DNA from: Spirometra erinaceieuropaei
Lineage: Eukaryota; Platyhelminthes; Cestoda; Diphyllobothriidea; Diphyllobothriidae
Reading direction: 5' to 3'
DNA length: 64,000 nt
Assembly: GCA_902702965.1 (NCBI GenBank)
Contig: CACRXP010000065.1
Location: 1,693,352 to 1,757,351 of the forward strand
The position numbers were made by a program, and so were the translations under genes. This document shows, piece after piece, positions 57,425 through 64,000 of the stretch. Below the pieces are notes generated by a model. That model was given only the letters and a program-made list of their open reading frames with translations, was not told the DNA's origin and searched no databases. Each line of letters opens with the position of its first letter. Position 1 is the first letter of the stretch.

Positions 57425-58390
57425 TGGGCGAACTCATGAAATGTCAACCCACATTCTGAAATGCGTTTTCGTTTGAAAAGGCTACTTGGGTAGGGTTGTA
57501 AAAATAATCATCCTGTAGCATAAGTTAATAATAATTCAGTAACCTCAAGAGGCCGTAGTTGAAAAGAACTTCTTTCCAGCTGCATGAAAAACAGCTACCC
57601 GAAACAAGTGACTACCAAAGTAACATGCACTTATCTCATTAATTTACGATGCTCTTGAAAATTCAATTATGATTCAGGGTAAAGATGCATACAACCATTC
57701 ATTCCTTTACTCATTCGGTAGAAAATGTCGTCTTCTTCCGGGAGTGTATAAATCGGTTAACAAAAAACATTTTTAATTTCCGATTAATTTTGAATCCGAT
57801 CCGCCGTATTACTTGCATTCAGAGTTTCCGAACTACAAGCCATACACTTGTAGCGTGCGCGAAGCCGTACATTTCTGTGCAGTTTTAATAGGAGACTATA
57901 TGGGGTTCATAAAATTGGCAATGGACTTGAGCTAAATTGTGAACTGTACAAGCCACACTGGTAAATGCAGAGACATGACGCTTTATGAACTGGCATTTCA
58001 CGTTATCAAAGCACCTCACAATGAAAAACCTTTTTAAAACCACACTATAACGTTATTTTGAGTAAAAAATTGGAAGAATACATATTTTCTAACGAATGAG
58101 TAAAAGCATGAATGTTTTTATGCATCTTTACTATTAATTATAATTGAATCTTTAAGAGCTTCGAAAAGCAGTGAGAAAAGTGCATGTTAATTTGGTAGTC
58201 ATTTTTTACGAAATATAAGCTTTTCCATACAGCCGGAAAGAGGTTTGTTCGAAAGTAGGTCTCTTGACGTGACTGAATTATTATTAAATTGTGCGGCATG
58301 ATGATTAGTTTTACAACCCTAATTAATTAATCTTTTCGAAAGTAAAACGCATTTCGGACTTTCCGTTTACATTTCATACATTTCATCTAC
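57425..58390. mobile_element. Foldback element unique to copy B
   Basis: The left end GGGCGAACTCATGAAATGTC and the right end are complementary, as are the inner words TTGTAAAAATAATCATCCTG and GATGATTAGTTTTACAACCC. Copy A runs uninterrupted at the corresponding place (about 38510), an empty site. Confidence 0.58.
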
Positions 58391-59440
58391 TGTATGCGAT
58401 AATCAAAAGAAACAATTAATAGAACCTTTAAAACATTTTGTGCAGGATAAAAATAGACAGAGGGAGGAAATTGCGGATGATCTCTTGGTTTGTTTGAAGA
58501 TTTCAAGGCGTTGAAAACGTCCTAATCTTAGTCAGCCTCAATAACACAGAACTCGTCATTTATGAACCCTAAATTTAAGTCAACTGCCTAAGCAAGGGCA
58601 CTTTATGGCGGACGGAGAATACTTCAACAGACAACACACAGTTAGAGCCTTTAGCACATTAATGGACATAAAAGATGCGTCCTTAATTTCCTGAGATTTA
58701 TGACGGTTTAAGTACAAAGGCACGCCCTTAATAGATAAGGCAGTGCGGTCTTCAAGCCATGCGCAAACTTAATGAGCGAGATTTGAAGATGACCCTAACG
58801 GGACAAATGCTCGAAGCGCTAGTAGGTTGCTCGAGCTTCGCGCCCCCGCCTGCTTAACCGAACGGTGATTCTGCATGATCTCGACGTCTCTGCGAGCACT
58901 CCTTCTGAGATAGTTCCACTAGGCAGGAACTTGTAGGTGAGCTGCAGTTTTACAACTAGTCCGCAAGATTTCACATTTGTCCACGTTCGGTGGAGACCAA
59001 TTGAGCAGGTTTTTTGACCGCGTGTTTAGTACACGTTTTCCTGACGAAATTACATATCGCTGCCTGCATTGTTGGTGTTTAGTTCCCTAGAGCGCTGTAC
59101 AAAAGTACATTATTTTAACGTTTTTAGTGTTTGCATTTTAGTACAATGAACTTATGTTTGTTTGATTTAAAATAAATTAAGAACTACATTTTTGCTTACC
59201 CTGAGACTGATTAGTTTCCTGCTGCATTTCAGGTGGATGGAATGGTTATACAAAAAATGACACACTCGGGCCTTCGACTCGAATATATTCAGGTTGATCT
59301 AATTATATTTCAACTGTGCAGGACAGTTTTATGTATATCTGTAAAAAAATGTTATATTTCTTGCGTTGTATGGTACTGAAATTATGCTTTTTAAAATAAC
59401 GGTTTCCATCGATGTGGTATCCTCCTGAGTTATTCTTACT

Positions 59441-59522
59441 TTAGGGTAAGGTGATTTCATACTATCAGCAGAAGTAGTATCCACTACTACTGTGTTGTTA
59501 ACTTGGAATCACCTTAACCTAA
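59441..59522. repeat. Nested hairpin
   Basis: TTAGGGTAAGGTGATT pairs with AATCACCTTAACCTAA (15 of 16), and inside it AGTAGT pairs with ACTACT. It lies in an otherwise AT-rich non-coding stretch. Confidence 0.55.
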
Positions 59523-61300
59523 CGTATATTACCAACTGCTTGTCGGCAGTGAATGAATAATACGCGGTTATCCGTTGTGGCTGGTGGACACCGGTGCATC
59601 ACACCGGCTGTTTACTTACTACTTATTTAACGTCTACTTTTTAGCGTATATTCCAAAGTCCACCTGTTGTTTACTTTGACCTGTTAAGGTTCTAGAAAAC
59701 TTAAGGGATTTACTGTATGCTGACATGAGGGAGAGACGCATGGCAGAACAAGAAATGTGTGTGATCTCAAACATACTTAATCCTGTGCAACTAAAAATTG
59801 GTTTTGCCCTGACGGTCATTTAATAGGGGATTTTCGTTAAGGAGAGTGGAACTCGTGTGCTACGAGATCTGGGTTACTGACTTTGTCTCGAGCTGGTTAC
59901 GCATCCTCTGCACTATGGTGCGAGCGATTGCGCGACCCTGTTTTAGCCAGCCAGGGCAAACTAAACCGCCTTTTATTTGGTGTCATCACCGGAGATCTGC
60001 ATATCGTCAGGCCAAATTGAACTGCGTAACTAAAATGACTTTTAAACATATAGGATGATTCTGATGCCCGAAAAACTCACCTTTAAGTATCAGTTTTGTT
60101 TCAACATATTCCAAGATTCTGGCGATCGGTTATCAAAACCAGAAGAACACTTCTAAGATATGATGATGTAGATTTGAATTGTGGCGCGGAGACGACAATA
60201 TTAAGGGCTATATGATTCATGCGGATGCTTCACTCTTACAGTATAATATAAGTGGGTCAATCGGAGTGTGTGAGAATAGTTATGAGGCATGTTGAATTGA
60301 GATAGTGCAGATGACTGTCATGGACAGAGCAGGGGAGACTCGACTGGTGGACTGAATATTGACTCAGTCTAATGTTCTGAGTAAACTCTCTGATCCATCA
60401 TTAAAGGCAGCAACAAATCGGCTCAGGAGATACGCAAAATGTTGTAGCGTCTGCAGGAGGCAAATGCTACGCAAACACGTATCTACCCATGTTAACTTCT
60501 AACGCATTTATCCCAGATGATACTGCGCGGTGCAGTAAGTCCTGCAGCGATCGGACTTGAGTGATTATTCGCTGTTTCTTCATCATTGTTTTCGGTTATT
60601 GACGTGACACTGGCACGTCCTTGCACTCCCGACGTTAGTGCATACTCTGCCCAGACAAAGTCTCGGCACAAAATATAGAAGAAGGAATAATATAATTGCG
60701 CCCGTGACTCATACGCTCGTCATCGTTCGTGCACACATTAGGTCCGTTGAACCTGAAGGTGTGGTTCAGTCCCATGCAATGCGTCCTGGTTTGTGGGTTG
60801 GAAACATTCATCTGCACTGCTGCTTCTGCATGTCCAGCCCTTGGTCTTTCGCATAGTGGCTCTGCCCAAAAGGATTCAAGACACTTTCTAGAGTAAACAT
60901 GGATCTTTAAACCTTATTCCATAGCGCCTGTTAGTCGCCTCCGGTATGTGCGCAGTTTCAAGTCCAGGTAACCTTCTGTGGCGATTGAGGGCCTCCGAGA
61001 ATGTTAACTTAATTTGGTGGTGTGCTCTATCATGCCTTATGCGGATGCACCAGTCCACGAGTTTGTGTGGGTAGATATTCGCCCAGACCACTCGTAATTA
61101 ATGTTGGAGATCAGTAAGCTTTTCTTTAAATGATCTGCATTGCATCTCAGCAAGCCAGTATAACATCCATCAGAAAATGCTTTCATAGCTAATTATGTGG
61201 CTGGTGCCGAGATTCAGTATTTGCGTCGTATCTTTCGTTTTCCTGAGCATTTTACTTCATATGCCGTCATACTCATCGTGATAGACGAGGACATCAAGAA

Positions 61301-63879
61301 AAGTAAGTTATTTTTTATTCTTTCTCCTAAATCCTAAATAGTATATCTTGGAGGTCCGGGATGAGATGTTCTTCAAATTTCGACAACTGACCCAATTCGA
61401 TTCTCAGAAAATGTATCACCCATCAAGCCAGCATAAAGTCGAGACCTGTTCTATGAGTTGACCAGCGACCCGAACGGTTTTGAAACCGCCTTGGCTATGG
61501 GAACCGATATGAATGAAGTCATTGCGTCTGCCTTCCATCCACCGCTGGATTGTACTTTCCCATTTAAGGTAATGGTGACGCAAAACCTCGTTAGCAGGAG
61601 GATGGAGGCATGTCAGGGCAATTGGCCGTTTCAGGATGTTTGCGTTTAAAGACCAGGCCGGTGGTCTCGGTCGCCAGATTCCAAGAAACAAACGTAAAGG
61701 CGGACATGAAATTGAAACACACCATGACTTTCTTTGACAGGGGACTAGACTGTTTACTTTATTTTGGAAAATGTTTTTGACGAGCTCATTGGGGCGTCTT
61801 TTCCTCCTCTGCTACAGTAACAGTACCCCTACAAAGGCCCATCCAAATGATGTGTTGAACCAACACAGGAGCATGATCGGAGTCTGGCAGACATTCCTCG
61901 GTACATTAATAGTCTAAAAGTGGAAATTAATGTCACACCAACAAATTACGTAAGAAGTATTTTTTGTACGTTCGAAGCAAAAAGACAGTACCAACGTCTG
62001 CAGAGAAGTACATTGGCAGCGAAACGTTACAAAATTTCACCTTTACTTTGGAGGGAGATGAAGGACGTAGACATTTATCGCACAAATGCACCAGTAAAGC
62101 ACATTTTTCAAAGATTACCTATTACTGAAAATAAGTCAATTGAATAAATATAAATCTATCTCGGAGCGTGAATGTGAGAGGTCATTTTTTTCCTCATCTA
62201 CGCATACTAGATCGCCCAATAATTCCTCATTTAGGATAAATGTTTTTGAGGTGACCTCATTTTAAAATCTTTAGTTAAACAAAAATTAAAGACCCTGTCA
62301 TTTTATGTATTCTAATACGCGAATATATGATGACAAAGCATTCACTAACACCGCAAGCACATCTTAAAATTCAACTAACTCCACTAACACCAGAATCTGC
62401 AAAGTAATTTTGCGTAAATTAACACTAAGTACAAATACCCTAGTCGTCTACAAGCAACTCAAAAGGTGATCATAATATAAGGTTTATCCTTCGGACGCCC
62501 CTGTCCGCAAAATCAGGCAACGTTCTATTTGCATTTATCAGCACGTCACAAAAAATGCAAACACCTTTTAGGTACAACGAACACCATATGAATATAAGGT
62601 CGTTGATTAATTGTCAAATTTCATATTACGCTAATAACTGAGGCCTAGTTAAGGACCATAGGCATTCAAAAGTCCACGTTTTAATGTTGTTCAGCCTATG
62701 TCGTTCCATGTATGCAGTTACTGACGTGTGCACGTCTTACGCATTTCTAACAAGAGGATTTTCGTCTAAAGCGATTTACTGATCATTCAGCCATCACACT
62801 TTTACTTAGTAAAATTATTTGAACAAACCCAAGTGACAGTATTAGCGATTTAACTCTCATGCTTTTACTCGATTAGAGGTCGTTCATTATAAATAGGGGA
62901 TTTTCAGTAGGTTTCTGACTGATAAGGGAAATTCCGTTAACTTGCGCACATTTTGCGAGTTTAACCAAACAATGTTATTGAACAAGCATCATCATCATCA
63001 TCTCAGTCTTAGGATGTAGTTCAAGTTTTCGACAAACACTTCACGAGCTGTGAAACAGGACGAAGCTCATTCCTTTGAAAAGAGTTCCAGCATTTCAAAA
63101 TTGAGAGATGGTTAGCGATTTCGTGACTCGGATTTCAGAAGCCGACGGCATGTCAAAGTATAGGCTAGAGCTCCAAGCCAACCGTGCAGCAGGTCGGTGG
63201 CAATATTTTCGGGTGAGCGCGTGCACATCGTCGAGGTCGCACAGCGGGGAGGCTGAGGGATGATGTCTGCTACAACAGCAGTACCTACGCCGCCCACGCA
63301 TCCATGCCCGACAGGTGTGGGCAGCGTTGGCAACCCCCTCTGTGCTGGCTAGCCCCTTCTGTGAATGACGGCGAGACAGGGGCGGGGAGGGGATTAGATT
63401 TTGTACTCCTGCGGAGTTCACCAGATCTAAAAAGGTCATGCGGGGGATGGGCGGTGAGGAGCGAGGTGGTAATACTTTTTGGAGGACAGGTCGCGCAAAC
63501 CGTGCTCACTGAGGTTGCCCCCCGTCGCCCTACGCATTGCCACTTGAATGCACGCTAAATAGTGCTAATCTAGAGCTGACAGCATTTTAGGCGGCTTTAA
63601 CGCATGCATCAATGCAAAAGCAGTGCTCAGTTGCTACAGAATGTATACGAGAAAGTATATAATTAAGCTTTTTTCTATAAAATATATTGGAATTTATAAA
63701 AGAATAAGAGACCTGTAGATGAAATTCCTGTTATGTGTGTAGTCATTTTGTACATACTGTAGATTTGCAGGTGGCCAAAAAAGGCCAGTCTCCTGCCGTG
63801 AGCAAATTATAAAATATTCAGAATAATAGCCAAACAATAGCAATATTTGTGAATGGAAAATTATTTCAAAATTTTGGTC
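61301..63879. other. Right-hand region without a recognised gene
   Basis: 61416-61690 and 61920-62147 hold open frames without domain signals. 63095-63560 is distinctly GC-rich with overlapping open frames on both strands but no motif I can name. A short CATCAT run lies at 62988-63002. Confidence 0.4.
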
Positions 63880-63985
63880 AACATTCTGTGAGATAGGCCA
63901 TATATTGTATTTCAGGTGTATCATAGGCCTTTTGCTAATTGTGGCTAGCATTTCGTGAGATAGACCAGATTGTGCATTTTAGTGG
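63880..63985 (-). mobile_element. Two foldback/TIR terminal fragments at the right edge
   Basis: GTCAACATTCTGTGAGATAGGCC reads as the complement of the family terminus; a second terminus, CATTTCGTGAGATAGACC, follows 60 bases later. The window ends soon after. Confidence 0.35.
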
Positions 63986-64000
63986 ACGCCATATCAATAT

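Larger units (their letters stand above)
48410..61300 (+). repeat. Segmental duplication, copy B
   Basis: This is the partner of copy A, in direct orientation at an offset of about 18.6-20.2 kb. Offset changes come from insertions unique to one copy. It carries gene B where copy A carries gene A. The right end lies near 61300. Confidence 0.7.

Noticed and set aside
60888..61091. Exon in copy B with counterpart near 40600-40740
   Set aside because: The copy A counterpart has an in-frame stop, and splice sites are not convincing.

Overview
This window is metazoan genomic DNA: GT-AG introns of hundreds to thousands of bases, single exons scattered through dense repeats, and no operons. Penelope-like (PLE) and CR1-like retrotransposon fragments, tRNA-derived SINEs, many terminal-inverted-repeat (TIR) elements and degenerate TTAGGG-type repeats suggest a flatworm, most likely a diphyllobothriidean tapeworm. 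The species is inference; no diagnostic gene is present. A 777-base assembly gap lies at 29082-29858.

Left part (1-22.4 kb): the 3' portion of a plus-strand WD40 gene. Five exons (251-411, 5354-5496, 6505-6663, 8550-8912, 14154-14520) join with matching phases. They are followed by one of two candidate last exons, 17590-17823 or 22212-22388. The C-terminal WD repeats recall F-box/WD protein FBXW10. Its introns hold CR1 and PLE relics, a TIR element, foldback elements, a three-copy tandem array and two head-to-head SINE pairs.

Middle (22.4-29 kb): a decayed minus-strand PLE (23.2-24.8 kb), a long CTA microsatellite and a minus-strand CR1-like reverse transcriptase fragment.

Right part (29.9-61.3 kb): an old direct segmental duplication, copy A about 29.86-40.95 kb and copy B about 48.4-61.3 kb. 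Each copy carries one minus-strand, three-exon gene for a small protein I do not recognise (188 and 194 residues). Both have an N-terminal hydrophobic segment, four shared cysteines and two shared N-glycosylation sequons. Exon lengths, splice phases and a TATA-like box 67 bases upstream of the ATG are the same in both copies. I regard this pair as the most interesting content. Insertions present in only one copy (a young foldback element, a PLE, another foldback element) post-date the duplication; insertions shared by both pre-date it. Between the copies lie a PLE fragment with an intact GIY-YIG endonuclease reading frame and other relics. The last 2.7 kb holds no gene I can support.
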